DNA of 64,000 bases from Pirellulaceae bacterium (GCA_023382975.1 JAHDXO010000002.1:168489-232488); one strand, 5' to 3'. Counted from the first letter of the stretch, positions 52,937-62,212 are shown. Made by a program: numbers and translations. The notes: a model not told the origin generated them from the letters alone.

Positions 52937-52968
52937 TTGGATCGCATTTCGGACCTGGGGTTGGCGAC

Positions 52969-53172
52969 CTATTGATCGTCGCCGATCCGCAGGTTCTTCC
53001 TGCTTTCCTTCAACTGCTTCCACAGTGTCTTGACCCGCTTGTACGCCTCGCTTTGCGAGATCGTTTGGTTGGATTCCAGTGCGCAGATCAAGCTGACGCG
53101 AACGCCGAATTCGCGGAGATTCGCATCGAACAACATCTGCTCCGCGTCGGTTGGGCCGTTGTCTTTCCCCAT
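52969..53172 (-). CDS. Small conserved planctomycete-type protein
   Basis: A 67-residue soluble, helical, charged protein (DAEQMLFDANLREFGVRV, then SQSEAYKRVKTLWKQLKESR). I recognise the general pattern from other planctomycete genomes but know of no function. The ATG at 53172 is preceded by GGAGAAG at a suitable distance. It converges on the repeat-protein gene across the 30-bp tandem repeats. Confidence 0.6.
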   Translation of the reverse strand: MGKDNGPTDAEQMLFDANLREFGVRVSLICALESNQTISQSEAYKRVKTLWKQLKESRKNLRIGDDQ

Positions 53173-53577
53173 CGCTTCTCCATGCCGGTTCCTGAGTGCT
53201 CCGTACCATCCTGGCGAACGCTCGCCCGCAGCCTTTGGACGAGGAATCTTACGCCGTCCATTCGGCTCGTCAAGCGATGCGCCCCGTAGCCCAGGCTGGC
53301 AGCCTGGGCGAATCGACTATCATACGTTCGTTCGGCGGGTAATCGGCGACGAGTTGAATCCTCGGAGAAGTCAGTCCTTGTACGCCGATGAACCTAACGT
53401 GGTCTCGCCGCCCGCGGCCACATCCGAATCGTTTAACGGCAAGTGGCAGACGCCTGCGTCCGAAGGCAGGCTGCACTTCTGCCCATGCAGTCGACTTCGG
53501 CTCGCCGTTAAGCGAAGATGCACGCATTGTGCGCGCATGTTACGACCAGAGACCCTAACTGCGGGGGAAAACGAAGC
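53173..53577. other. Intergenic region with palindromes, between small gene and sulfatase
   Basis: No gene is seen in these 405 bases. It holds the 26-base dispersed palindrome at 53286-53311. It also holds a nested inverted structure: TTAACGGC (53433-53440) matched by GCCGTTAA (53504-53511), enclosing a hairpin GCCTGC/GCAGGC (53452-53471). The last 20 bases contain a purine-rich stretch before the sulfatase start. Confidence 0.6.
53286..53311. repeat. Dispersed palindrome, intergenic copy
   Basis: The same GTA-GCCCAGGCTG-N-complement-GA block as at 40985-41010, with G instead of C as the central base. The arms at 53289-53309 are perfect. Confidence 0.85.
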
Positions 53578-55104
53578 ATGAGATTGATCGACAGTATCCA
53601 CAGGCTGGCAGCCTGTGCTACGGCGATGCTGGTCACCGGACTGCTGAACGCTGCCGAGCGGCCGAACGTGTTGCTGATTCTGGTGGATGATCTGAAGCCG
53701 GCGTTGGGGTGTTACGGCGATCAGGTGGCGCAGACTCCGTGTATCGACGCACTCGCCAAACGCGGCATGCGATTCGATTTGGCATACTGCAACCAAGCGG
53801 TCTGCGCACCGTCCCGCTTCACGCTGATGCTGGGCTCGCATTCGACGTCGACCGGCCTGTACGGACTGGGCAGTCAGTTGCGTGATCGTGTGCCGGACGC
53901 CGTGACCATGCCGCAGCATTTCGCCCGGCACGGATACCGGACCGAATCGCTGGGCAAAGTCTTTCACATCGGACACGGCAATCATGGTGATCCGCAGTCG
54001 TTCCAGGCGCCGCACTTCCACGACAAGGTGATCGAGTACCTGGTTCCCGAGAGCACCGGCGGCGGGCAACTCACCCGCGAGGAGGCGTTGTTCACCAATC
54101 AGCAACTGGGCAGGATCGGTTCCTTGCCGCGCGGCGCCGCGTTTGAATCGCCGGTGGCCGAGGACGCCGACTACGCCGACGGCCGGGTGGCTGAGGAGTC
54201 CGTCTGGCGACTGCGTGCCGCGGCGGAACGGCGAAGTCGGGACGGCACGCCTTTCTTCATCGCCACGGGATTTGTGCGGCCGCATCTGCCGTTCAGCGCG
54301 CCGAAACGCTACTGGGACTTGTACGATCCGGCCGCGCTGCCGATGCCCCAATTCGAAGAGTTGCCTGCCGGCGCTCCGCCGGTGGCTGGCAAGCGGGGCG
54401 GCGAGATCGCGGCCTACGAACCGGTGCCCGAGCGAGGTCCGTTCGGCGACGAACTCAAGCGGCGATTGATCCACGGCTACTATGCCAGCACCAGTTTCGT
54501 CGACGCCCAGATCGGCAAGCTGGTCGCGGAGCTCGATCGGTTGGGCTTGGCGGACAGCACCATCGTCGTGCTCTGGGGCGATCACGGATTCCATCTGGGC
54601 GATCTGGGCATTTGGACCAAGCACACGAACTACGAACAGGCCAACCGCATCCCCTTGCTGCTGATTGCGCCGGGCGTGGCCGAGCCCGGTTCTTCCACCA
54701 AGCAACTTGCCGAAAGCGTGGACATCTTTCCCACGCTCGCCGAACTGGCCGGTCTTCCTGCGCCGTCGGGTCCGCAACCGATCGGCGGGGTCAGTCTGGT
54801 GCCCGTGCTGAAAGATCCCGGCGTCCGGCTGCGCGACCATGCGTATCACGTGTTTCCGAAACAGCAACTCGGCCGCGCAATCCGCACCGAGCGATATCGG
54901 CTGGTCGAGTGGAAGCGAATCGGCGGACCGGCCGCGGAGGCCGCGTACGAGCTGTACGATTACGATACCGATCTCCTTGAAACGGAGAACTTGGCCGCGA
55001 ACCACCCCGAAGTGGTCACCAGGCTGAAAAAGATACTGTCCGCCTATCCCGAGCCGGTCGATCCGGCAGCCAAAACGCGCCCACCGGCCGGGAGGAAACC
55101 GTGA
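53578..55104 (+). CDS. Exported type I sulfatase
   Basis: A 508-residue alkaline-phosphatase-superfamily sulfatase, close in layout to iduronate-2-sulfatase, removing sulfate esters from polysaccharides. The signal peptide (LAACATAMLVTGLLNAA) is followed by NVLLILVDDLKP with the metal aspartates. The formylglycine signature is CAPSR (Cys76). GKVFHIGHG, GFVRPHLPF and VVLWGDHGFHLGD complete the active site. It needs a formylglycine-generating enzyme, not seen here. The ATG at 53578 is chosen because the signal peptide starts there. The palindrome at 53599-53617 encodes part of that peptide. The stop overlaps the next gene's GTG. Confidence 0.93.
   Translation: MRLIDSIHRLAACATAMLVTGLLNAAERPNVLLILVDDLKPALGCYGDQVAQTPCIDALAKRGMRFDLAYCNQAVCAPSRFTLMLGSHSTSTGLYGLGSQLRDRVPDAVTMPQHFARHGYRTESLGKVFHIGHGNHGDPQSFQAPHFHDKVIEYLVPESTGGGQLTREEALFTNQQLGRIGSLPRGAAFESPVAEDADYADGRVAEESVWRLRAAAERRSRDGTPFFIATGFVRPHLPFSAPKRYWDLYDPAALPMPQFEELPAGAPPVAGKRGGEIAAYEPVPERGPFGDELKRRLIHGYYASTSFVDAQIGKLVAELDRLGLADSTIVVLWGDHGFHLGDLGIWTKHTNYEQANRIPLLLIAPGVAEPGSSTKQLAESVDIFPTLAELAGLPAPSGPQPIGGVSLVPVLKDPGVRLRDHAYHVFPKQQLGRAIRTERYRLVEWKRIGGPAAEAAYELYDYDTDLLETENLAANHPEVVTRLKKILSAYPEPVDPAAKTRPPAGRKP
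53599..53617. repeat. Dispersed palindrome variant inside the sulfatase signal-peptide region
   Basis: CACAGGCTGGCAGCCTGTG, a perfect 19-base palindrome followed by CTAC, is a variant of the element at 40985 and 53286. It encodes HRLAACA. Confidence 0.85.
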
Positions 55105-56192
55105 GCGCGCCCCGATCGTACCGTTCGAAGGAGCGAGTGCTGACCGCCGTTCATCTGGCTCAGCCCGATCGGGTGCCGATGGACTTCCACGCCAACCCGT
55201 GGGTGCTGGAACGATTGCACCGCGACCTGGGAACCTGGACGCATCGGGAACTGTTGGAACGGTTGCGCAGCGACATTGTCGATCTGCGGGCCGTGGTCGA
55301 TCCGCGGTACTGCGGGCCGGTGCCGGCGAGTCGTCCGCTGGGCGACGGCGTCCGCGAGAACTTCTGGGGGTGGCGACAGAAGGTCATGCAGTCGGCCACG
55401 GGTCCCGAGGATTGCTTCGTCGAATTCGTTCTGGCCGGCGCCACGTCGGTCGACGATTACCAGCGACGTCGCTGGCCCGATCCGGACTGGTTCGACTTTT
55501 CCAAATTCGCGGCGGGTTTGGACGAGTGGCAGGACTTCGCCGTGATGGCCAGCGGCGCCAGCGTCTTTCAGCACCCCACGTTCCTGCGCGGCATCGACCA
55601 TCTGCTGGTCGACATGGCCGTCCAGCCCGAGATGGCCCACTGGCTGATCGACCGCTTCACCGATTTCTATCTGGGCTTTTTCGACCGCATGTTCACGGCG
55701 GCCCGGGGGAAGATCGACATTCTCCGCACCGCGGACGATCTGGGCACCCAGCGCGGATTGTTCTTCAGTCCGGACATGTTTCGCACGTTCATCAAGCCGC
55801 GGTTGAAGAAGCTGGTCGACATGGCGCACAGCCACGGGGTGAAGTTCCTGTTTCACTCGTGCGGAGCGATCCGACCCTTGATCGAAGACCTGATCGAAAT
55901 CGGCGTCGACATTCTCGATCCGTTGCAAGCTGCGGCGGTGGGCATGGAACCGGAGATTCTGAAAGGCGCCTACGGCGACCGCCTGTGTCTGCACGGCGGC
56001 ATCTGTACCCAGTACCTGCTGCCGCGGGGCACGTCGGCCGAAGTGCGCGACGAGGTCCGCCGCCGCTTGCAGATCCTGGGCGCCGGAGGCGGGTACATCC
56101 TGGCCCCCTGCCACGTGCTGCAGACCGACGTCCCGACGGAAAACATCCAAGCGATGTCGGACGCCGGTTTCGAATTCGGCCGCTACGGCTGA
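55101..56192 (+). CDS. Uroporphyrinogen decarboxylase-like / corrinoid methyltransferase-type protein
   Basis: A 363-residue UroD-superfamily TIM barrel. It lacks the haem-enzyme N-terminal signature but has the zinc-type pattern of MtbA/MtaA-like methyltransferases: HSCG (H-x-C) near residue 252 and a later cysteine in LAPCHVLQ, with GICTQ between. Such proteins in Planctomycetota occur in many copies, often near sulfatases, and their substrates are unknown. It starts with GTG inside the sulfatase stop (GTGA), with GGGAGGAAACC directly upstream, so it is coupled to the sulfatase. It converges on the S41 protease gene. Confidence 0.82.
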   Translation: MSAPRSYRSKERVLTAVHLAQPDRVPMDFHANPWVLERLHRDLGTWTHRELLERLRSDIVDLRAVVDPRYCGPVPASRPLGDGVRENFWGWRQKVMQSATGPEDCFVEFVLAGATSVDDYQRRRWPDPDWFDFSKFAAGLDEWQDFAVMASGASVFQHPTFLRGIDHLLVDMAVQPEMAHWLIDRFTDFYLGFFDRMFTAARGKIDILRTADDLGTQRGLFFSPDMFRTFIKPRLKKLVDMAHSHGVKFLFHSCGAIRPLIEDLIEIGVDILDPLQAAAVGMEPEILKGAYGDRLCLHGGICTQYLLPRGTSAEVRDEVRRRLQILGAGGGYILAPCHVLQTDVPTENIQAMSDAGFEFGRYG

Positions 56193-56253
56193 GATGCCTG
56201 CGTTCTCAAGCCGAGGAAGCGCGGGGCGGGGGACGGATGTCTTGGGTCAGCCG

Positions 56254-57960
56254 TCAGCGGGCGCGGGCTTGCTGGGGATTCTGTTGTTGGTTGCGGACGT
56301 GGGCAATGGCGGCTTGCAGAACGACGTCTCCCTGGTCCGGGTTGACGGCGGGATCGTCGGTCACCGGCTTCCGCGTGCTTTGCACCATCAGGTCCGGCGA
56401 AACGCCGCCTTGGCTGATCGCCTGGCCGCTGGGCGAGTAGAACTTGGCGGTGGTCAAACGCACGCCGATGTCGGCCGTGTTCAAGGTGAAGATCCCCTGG
56501 ACGGATCCTTTGCCGTAGCTGCGCTGGCCGACCAAGGTGCCGCGGCGGTGGTCGCGGATCGCCCCGGCGAAGATCTCGCTAGCGCTGGCCGTGTCGCCGT
56601 CGATCAGCACCAGCAAGGGCACTCGCCAAGTGCCCAACGAATGGGCGCGGTAGTCGAAATCTTCGTGCGAGTTTCTGCCTCGCGTCGAGACGATGTTGCC
56701 CGTGGTGACGAACTTGTCGGCGACCTCGACGGCCGCGGTCAGCAATCCGCCGGGGTTGCCGCGCAGATCGATCACCAGCGTCTTCATGCCCTGCTGATGC
56801 AGTTGCCAAAGGGCCGCATCGATGTCGCGGCTGGTCGTCTTCTGGAAACTGGCCAGCTTCATGTAGGCGATTCCCGATTCCGTATCGACCATGTGTACGT
56901 TGTCGACGCTGGGAACCTCGACGCGCCGCCGCATCATGCGGACGTGCCTCAGGCCGCCATCGGCGTCCATAAGCAGCAGTTCCGTCCAACTGCCCTCGAC
57001 CCCCTTGAGCAGATCGGCGGCTTCGTCGGTGGACATCTGGTCCGTGGCGACCCCGTCGACTTCGACGATGCGGTCGCCGGCGCGGAGCCCCGACTGAGCC
57101 GCCGGACTGCCGCTGATGACGCTGACGATCTCCAGCGACCGCTTCTGGGCCCGCAACTCGATTCCCAAGCCGACGAAATTGCCCTCGATCTGGCTGAACA
57201 CGTCCTTCAGTTGGCTGCTGGTCAGGAAGCTCGAGTACGGATCCAGCGACGTCGTGGCGCCGCAGGCGAACTCCAGGATGGCAGCCGTCGGCGACAGCTT
57301 GATTTCCTGGGCCGCAGCGCGGGCCACGTTCCCGGCCACTTCGCGTGCCTGTTGGCGGGACTTCACGACCGTGACGCTCATGCGGCGGTGGATGTTCTCT
57401 TGAAACGCCTTGATCGCCTGGTCACTGGCTTGCAGATCGTTCCGGCGGCGGAAGGCGGCATCCGCCAACGCGACGTCCAGGTTCGCCAGTCCCCGCTCGG
57501 CCAACTCCTGCCAATTCGGCGGCTGGACGTAGTGCGACTCGATCTTGCCCAGGATCTCTTCGTACAGCGCCAGCGCCTTGGGCTCGTCCAGCGAGCGGAG
57601 CGATTGCAGGTACGATTGGTCCTCGTAGCGGCGGGCCAGATCGAAATGCGAACGCGCCCGCGTCAAGCGTTCCCACAGATCCCGGCGATCCGGGAATTCG
57701 CGCACGGCGCTTTCGTAATGGGCCAGCGCTTCGCCCCACCGCTGCTGGGCTTCGAGTTCGTGACCCCGCTGGAGCGCGTTCTGCCAGCCGCTTTCCAGCG
57801 GCATCGCTTCCGCGGGAATCGAGACCTGCCCTGATGCCCGAGTGGCCGGCATCAGGCCGACCAACAAGGTCAGGGCGGCGGCCAGGAGCGAAGCAGTGAT
57901 TCGCTCCCAAGTCACTGATCGTACGCAGCTCCGTTTCGGCATCATCAATGGCGGATCCAT
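56254..57960 (-). CDS. S41 family C-terminal processing peptidase with PDZ domain
   Basis: A 568-residue exported serine protease. The signal segment ITASLLAAALTLLVGLMP is followed by a TPR-like helical part (GHELEAQQRWGEALAHYESAV, about 60-85), an S41 N-terminal region, a PDZ domain (FVGLGIELRAQ to VEGSWTELLL, about 265-345) and the S41 catalytic domain with DLRGNPGG, the nucleophile in TASASEIFAGA and the lysine in RSYGKGSVQ. The start is uncertain: ATG 57960 gives a compact signal peptide, but ATGs at 58053/58050 and 57945 are in frame and none has a clear ribosome-binding site. Confidence 0.88.
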   Translation of the reverse strand: MDPPLMMPKRSCVRSVTWERITASLLAAALTLLVGLMPATRASGQVSIPAEAMPLESGWQNALQRGHELEAQQRWGEALAHYESAVREFPDRRDLWERLTRARSHFDLARRYEDQSYLQSLRSLDEPKALALYEEILGKIESHYVQPPNWQELAERGLANLDVALADAAFRRRNDLQASDQAIKAFQENIHRRMSVTVVKSRQQAREVAGNVARAAAQEIKLSPTAAILEFACGATTSLDPYSSFLTSSQLKDVFSQIEGNFVGLGIELRAQKRSLEIVSVISGSPAAQSGLRAGDRIVEVDGVATDQMSTDEAADLLKGVEGSWTELLLMDADGGLRHVRMMRRRVEVPSVDNVHMVDTESGIAYMKLASFQKTTSRDIDAALWQLHQQGMKTLVIDLRGNPGGLLTAAVEVADKFVTTGNIVSTRGRNSHEDFDYRAHSLGTWRVPLLVLIDGDTASASEIFAGAIRDHRRGTLVGQRSYGKGSVQGIFTLNTADIGVRLTTAKFYSPSGQAISQGGVSPDLMVQSTRKPVTDDPAVNPDQGDVVLQAAIAHVRNQQQNPQQARAR

Positions 57961-58602
57961 GCAGAAGGTGTAGCGGATCGGGCCGGGGAATTCGAGTTTC
58001 GACTCGACATCCCCACGGGCTCGAACACCGCGCCGTTTCAGGGTTTCCATCATACCGGGGCAGCCTGGCCGGGACGGACACGCCGCCCGGACAGTTCGAA
58101 TATAAGACAGCTTTTGGCCCCTGGCAAACAAAACGACGCCGGGAAGATGACGGAAACCGCTCGCGACCCGCAGAATCCAAAAAGTCGATTCCGGTCTTGC
58201 AGGATGGCGAGACTGGTAGGATGGTCCGTCCCCGGCGTTGAACGCCAATCCCTGCGCTGCGATACTTCCTGGACCGTGAATCTTTCTCCGCTCGATCCGA
58301 CCGATAGCATCCTTCCCGGGAATCCCGGGCCGGTCACCGCGGATCAGGCGGTTCGGGGCGTCACTAGGATGTTATGCAGACGAGCGCGGCAAGGCAACGG
58401 GCGAAAATCCCGAATTTCTCGGTTCCTTGATAGCAGTTGGCGGACGGGGTAGGATGAAGACGGTTTCCGAATGAGGCTGCGACAAGAACGGCAGCGGCTC
58501 GGAGCCAGCGCAGCGAAATACCCTCGGAACGTGCTTGGCTGCGAGGTGCCAGTCCCGTCTTGTTCCGGCTTTGGATCGCGGCATATTCGACGGAGGCGTA
58601 GG
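57961..58602. other. Divergent intergenic region between S41 and STAS genes
   Basis: No supported gene in these 640 bases. A perfect palindrome CCCGGGAATCCCGGG lies near 58316-58331, and a GGCG/CGCC hairpin near 58233-58246. It must hold promoters for the protease (minus) and the STAS operon (plus). CGGAGG at 58591-58596 is the STAS ribosome-binding site. The length is large enough to hide a small RNA, but none could be supported. Confidence 0.4.
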
Positions 58603-58959
58603 ATGAAATTCTCCATCAAATCACAGGAAAACGGCCTGACGTTGGTCGAGGTTTTCGGGGACCTGTGCCAGAAGCGGCTGGCTGCCGACCGCGAACCCTT
58701 GGAGGGACTGCTGGGCGACGAATGCTACGGACGCCGCGTGCTTTTGGATCTGCATGGCGTCGAGACCATTGATTCCAGCGGCATCGGCTGGTTGCTGGCA
58801 AGTCACAAGAAGTTTCGCTCGGGAGGCGGTCTGCTGGTTCTGCACTCGCTGTCGCCGTTCGCACGCGATGTGATGAAGATCTTGAACATGCAGTTGGTTT
58901 TCAAGATGGCGGACGACGAGGCAAATGCGAAACGCCTGGCACAGGAGAACGGCACATGA
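58603..58959 (+). CDS. STAS domain protein, anti-sigma-factor-antagonist-like
   Basis: A 118-residue single-domain STAS protein. The conserved phosphorylation-site helix reads VETIDSSGIGWLLASHKKF, with a serine in the SpoIIAA position. The usual C-terminal strand and helix follow (GGLLVLHSLSPFARDVMKIL). Such proteins switch a partner depending on phosphorylation by a kinase of the SpoIIAB/RsbW type; no such kinase is nearby. CGGAGG lies seven bases before the ATG. The stop overlaps the start of the ATPase gene (ATGA), so the ATPase is the likely partner. Confidence 0.87.
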   Translation: MKFSIKSQENGLTLVEVFGDLCQKRLAADREPLEGLLGDECYGRRVLLDLHGVETIDSSGIGWLLASHKKFRSGGGLLVLHSLSPFARDVMKILNMQLVFKMADDEANAKRLAQENGT

Positions 58960-60191
58960 ACGAGTTGGCGTTTGTGGAGCATTTCGACCCCACGCAACTG
59001 GCGGATATGGAAGCCGAGCCAGCAGTGGATGCCCTGCTGCGCTACGCGTCGTCGATGGAGGCCAGCGACTTGTACGTGCTGAGCGACGAGACGTGTGGAA
59101 ACGTCTGCATGAGGCGTTTGGGCAAGATCGAGCCGATCGCGTTCGTTTCGCGCGAAGTCGGCCGCCAATTGATCGCGCATGTCAAAGCGATGTCCGGGAT
59201 GGACATCGCCGACCGCCGACGACCCGGCGAAGGGCGGTGGCTGCACGCCAAGGCGGGCAAGCGTCTCGATCTCCGCATCAACTGTATTGGAACCTTGTTC
59301 GGCGAAGACCTGACGATGCGATTGTGGGACCGGGACGCGGGTCTGCGGCGACTGGATCACTTGGGGATGACCCGGAAGGATTCGGAGACGTTGAAAGGTA
59401 TGCTCGCCCGCCCCAGCGGCCTGCTGTTGGTGACCGGCCCGACGGGCACCGGCAAGACCACTACGCTGTACGCTTGCTTATCGCACCTGAACAACGGCGA
59501 ACGGAAGATCAACACGCTGGAAGACCCGATCGAATACGCCATCGACGGAATCCGTCAATCGCACGTCCACCCCAAGATCGGCGTCGATTTTCCCGAACTG
59601 TTGCGGCACGTCCTGCGCCAAGCACCCGATGTCATCATGGTGGGCGAGATCCGCGACGAGGAAACCGCGGTGGCCGCTGTCCGAGCGGCCAACAGTGGAC
59701 ACTTGGTCCTGTCCACGCTGCACGCGCCCGTATCCGCCGCGGCGGCTCAAAGCATGTTGGCGCTGGGCGCCCCGCCTTACTTCCTGTCCAGTTGCCTGCT
59801 GGGGATTGTCGCTCAACGGTTGGTCCGAACGCTGTGCCCGCACTGCCGCATGGAGTTCGACATCGGCGACGCACCGGGCACGTTCGACGAAATCCAGGAT
59901 TTGCTCGAACCGGGCGAAGGGCGCGCGATTTTCGGGCCGGGCAGTTGCGAACACTGTCGCCATTCCGGCTATGCCGGACGCACCGGTCTCTTCGAAATCC
60001 TGACGCTGAACCGCGAAGTCCGCCGCTTGATCGCCAACCACAGCACGGCCGAACAGATCGCCGATGCCGCTGCGAAGAATGGCATGATCCCCTTCCGCCG
60101 CGGGGCGCTTCTGAAAGTAGCCAAAGGGATGACCAGCACCGAAGAAGTCCTGCGAGCGGTGCCGGCCGAGTTTCTGGGGATCGAGGACTAG
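58956..60191 (+). CDS. GspE/PilB-type secretion ATPase
   Basis: A 411-residue ATPase of the type II secretion/type IV pilus family. It has Walker A GPTGTGKT (161-168), an Asp box (LEDPIEY), Walker B VGEIRDEETA (about 229) and a His box (LSTLHAP), plus the zinc pair CPHC (294-297) and CEHC (331-334) typical of assembly ATPases. The N-terminal part is short, about 130 residues instead of the 200-300 of GspE/PilB, so the platform-binding N1 domain is missing or reduced. No pilin, platform or secretin gene is adjacent. It is coupled by ATGA to the STAS gene. Confidence 0.9.
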   Translation: MNELAFVEHFDPTQLADMEAEPAVDALLRYASSMEASDLYVLSDETCGNVCMRRLGKIEPIAFVSREVGRQLIAHVKAMSGMDIADRRRPGEGRWLHAKAGKRLDLRINCIGTLFGEDLTMRLWDRDAGLRRLDHLGMTRKDSETLKGMLARPSGLLLVTGPTGTGKTTTLYACLSHLNNGERKINTLEDPIEYAIDGIRQSHVHPKIGVDFPELLRHVLRQAPDVIMVGEIRDEETAVAAVRAANSGHLVLSTLHAPVSAAAAQSMLALGAPPYFLSSCLLGIVAQRLVRTLCPHCRMEFDIGDAPGTFDEIQDLLEPGEGRAIFGPGSCEHCRHSGYAGRTGLFEILTLNREVRRLIANHSTAEQIADAAAKNGMIPFRRGALLKVAKGMTSTEEVLRAVPAEFLGIED

Positions 60192-60501
60192 CCGGCGGTT
60201 TGCCGTTCCCCTTCCCGTTTCCGAAGTTCCTTATCCCAGTTTTGCGGTTTGCGGGTTCGCCAGGCGTTCCATATCAATCTGGCAATTCTGCGACTGAACC
60301 GAAATCAGGAAAATCGCGGCACAACCGGGTTGGCAGATTTCGCGACCTGTTGATAAAATAACACTTGATCAGATTCCGGATCATCCTGGGCACTGTGTGC
60401 CGCGTCCGCAGAGTCCAGGACGGTTCGGAGCCCGTTCGGCGTTTCCTTCCTTTCGGTCACCTTCCCCATCGTGGTGATTCCTGCCTGGAGCTGGAAAGAT
60501 C
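60192..60501. other. Intergenic region before the DUF1549 gene
   Basis: These 310 bases contain no supported gene. An AT-rich segment, TTGATAAAATAACAC near 60351-60365, stands out from the GC-rich surroundings and is a plausible promoter area for the following operon. A purine-rich GGAAAG lies about nine bases before the ATG at 60502. Confidence 0.45.
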
Positions 60502-62190
60502 ATGAAGACGTCACGGTTCGTGGTGTTTGTTTCGCTTGCGTTCGCGGGTTTGGTCGTTGCGCAGGACACGCCGTCCAATGTCTTCGAGAGTCCCGACAAG
60601 CCGGTTCCGGCGGGAGAGTTGGACCGGATCGTGTTCGCCAAACTGGCGGCGCTGGACATCGAGCCGGTGATCTGTTCCGACGCGGTATTTGTGCGGCGCG
60701 TGTATTTGGACGTGATCGGCACGCTGCCCACGGCGGACGAGGTCCGACAGTTCCTGGACGATCCGGACACGGAAAACAAGCGGCGATTGCTGATCGACCG
60801 GTTGTTGGAGCGGAAGGAGTTCGCGGATTACTGGTCGATGAAATGGAGCGACGTTCTGCGGATCAAGGCGGAATTCCCGGTGAACCTTTGGCCCAATGCG
60901 GCTCAGGCGTATCACCGCTGGGTTCGCGCCTCGATCGCCGAGAACAAGCCGTACGATCAGTTCGTCCGCGAGATGCTTACCTCGAGCGGCAGCAATTTCC
61001 GCGTGGGGCCTGTCAACTTCTACCGCGCGATCCAGAACAAGACTCCGGAGGGCATTGCCGCCACCGTCGCGTTGACGTTCATGGGATCGCGGACGGACAG
61101 TTGGCCGGAGGGGCGTCTGGAGGGTACGGCCGTATTCTTTTCGCAGATCGGCTACAAGCCTACTAGCGAATGGAAGGAAGAAGTCGTTTTCTGGGATCCA
61201 CTGGATTCGCGAAACCTGCCGGGCAACAGCGTGATCGGCCGGGACACCCCTGGGACGGCTCCTCCCAAACCGGCCGAGAAAGAGGACGCGGAGGAAGAAG
61301 AGGCACCGGAAGCGGCGGCGCCACCGGCGTCGCGAGGCAAGACGCTGGCCGCGGTCTTTCCGGACGGCGCCAAGATCGATTTGCCGCCGGATCGCGATCC
61401 GCGCGCCGTGTTCGCCGATTGGCTCATTGCGCCTGAGAACCCCTGGTTCACTCGCAGCATTGCCAACCGAGTTTGGGCTTGGCTTCTGGGTCGCGGCATC
61501 GTTCACGAGCCCGACGATATTCGGGACGACAATCCGCCCAGCAATCCCGAGCTGCTGGCGCATCTGGAGAAGGAGCTGATTGGCAGCGGCTACGACCTGA
61601 AACACCTCTACCGGCTGATTCTAAACTCGCGCACTTATCAGTTCTCTTCGGTGCCGCGAAATACCAACCCGCAGGCCGAAGCTCAATTCGCCCACTACCC
61701 GCCGCGCCGGCTGGATGCCGAAGTGTTGATCGACGCCGTCAACCAGATCACGGGCACCACCGATTTGTACACCAGCGCGATTCCCGAACCGTACACCTAC
61801 ATCCCGCGCGACATGCCGGCGGTCGCGCTGGCCGACGGCAGCATCAGCAGCCAGTTCCTCACGTTGTTCGGCCGTTCGGCGCGCGCCACGGGCATGGCCA
61901 GTGAACGGACCAACAAACCTGTCCCCGCCCAATGGCTGCACATGCTGAACTCCAGCCACATCCAGGCCAAACTGGCCAGCGGCCCGAAGCTGCGGGCGAT
62001 TCTGGACGCGAATCGACCGCTGGAACAGACGGCGGACGAACTTTATCTGACCATTCTTTCGCGCCGCCCGACGCCGGAGGAATTGAAGACCGTTGCCGAG
62101 TACGTCGGGGCATCTCGATCGAAGCGCGATGCTGCGACCGATATCGCCTGGGCGTTGATCAACACCACCGAGTTCTTGTATCGCCACTAA
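60502..62190 (+). CDS. DUF1549/DUF1553 exported protein without haem motif
   Basis: A 562-residue secreted protein. A signal peptide (FVVFVSLAFAGLVVAQ) is followed by DUF1549 (about 40-240; LDRIVFAKLAALDIEP, VRRVYLDVIGTLPT, RLLIDRLLERKEFADYW). A low-complexity acidic/proline linker follows (about 250-280, with EEEEAPEAAAPP), then DUF1553 (about 295-555; NPWFTRSIANRVWAWLLGRG, LILNSRTYQ, ILSRRPTPEE). Many relatives have a CxxCH or a fused cytochrome domain; neither is present. Function is unknown, though the family is a planctomycete hallmark often next to DUF1501, as here (22 bp downstream). Confidence 0.92.
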   Translation: MKTSRFVVFVSLAFAGLVVAQDTPSNVFESPDKPVPAGELDRIVFAKLAALDIEPVICSDAVFVRRVYLDVIGTLPTADEVRQFLDDPDTENKRRLLIDRLLERKEFADYWSMKWSDVLRIKAEFPVNLWPNAAQAYHRWVRASIAENKPYDQFVREMLTSSGSNFRVGPVNFYRAIQNKTPEGIAATVALTFMGSRTDSWPEGRLEGTAVFFSQIGYKPTSEWKEEVVFWDPLDSRNLPGNSVIGRDTPGTAPPKPAEKEDAEEEEAPEAAAPPASRGKTLAAVFPDGAKIDLPPDRDPRAVFADWLIAPENPWFTRSIANRVWAWLLGRGIVHEPDDIRDDNPPSNPELLAHLEKELIGSGYDLKHLYRLILNSRTYQFSSVPRNTNPQAEAQFAHYPPRRLDAEVLIDAVNQITGTTDLYTSAIPEPYTYIPRDMPAVALADGSISSQFLTLFGRSARATGMASERTNKPVPAQWLHMLNSSHIQAKLASGPKLRAILDANRPLEQTADELYLTILSRRPTPEELKTVAEYVGASRSKRDAATDIAWALINTTEFLYRH

Positions 62191-62212
62191 TTCCTGAAAG
62201 GAGACGGAGACG

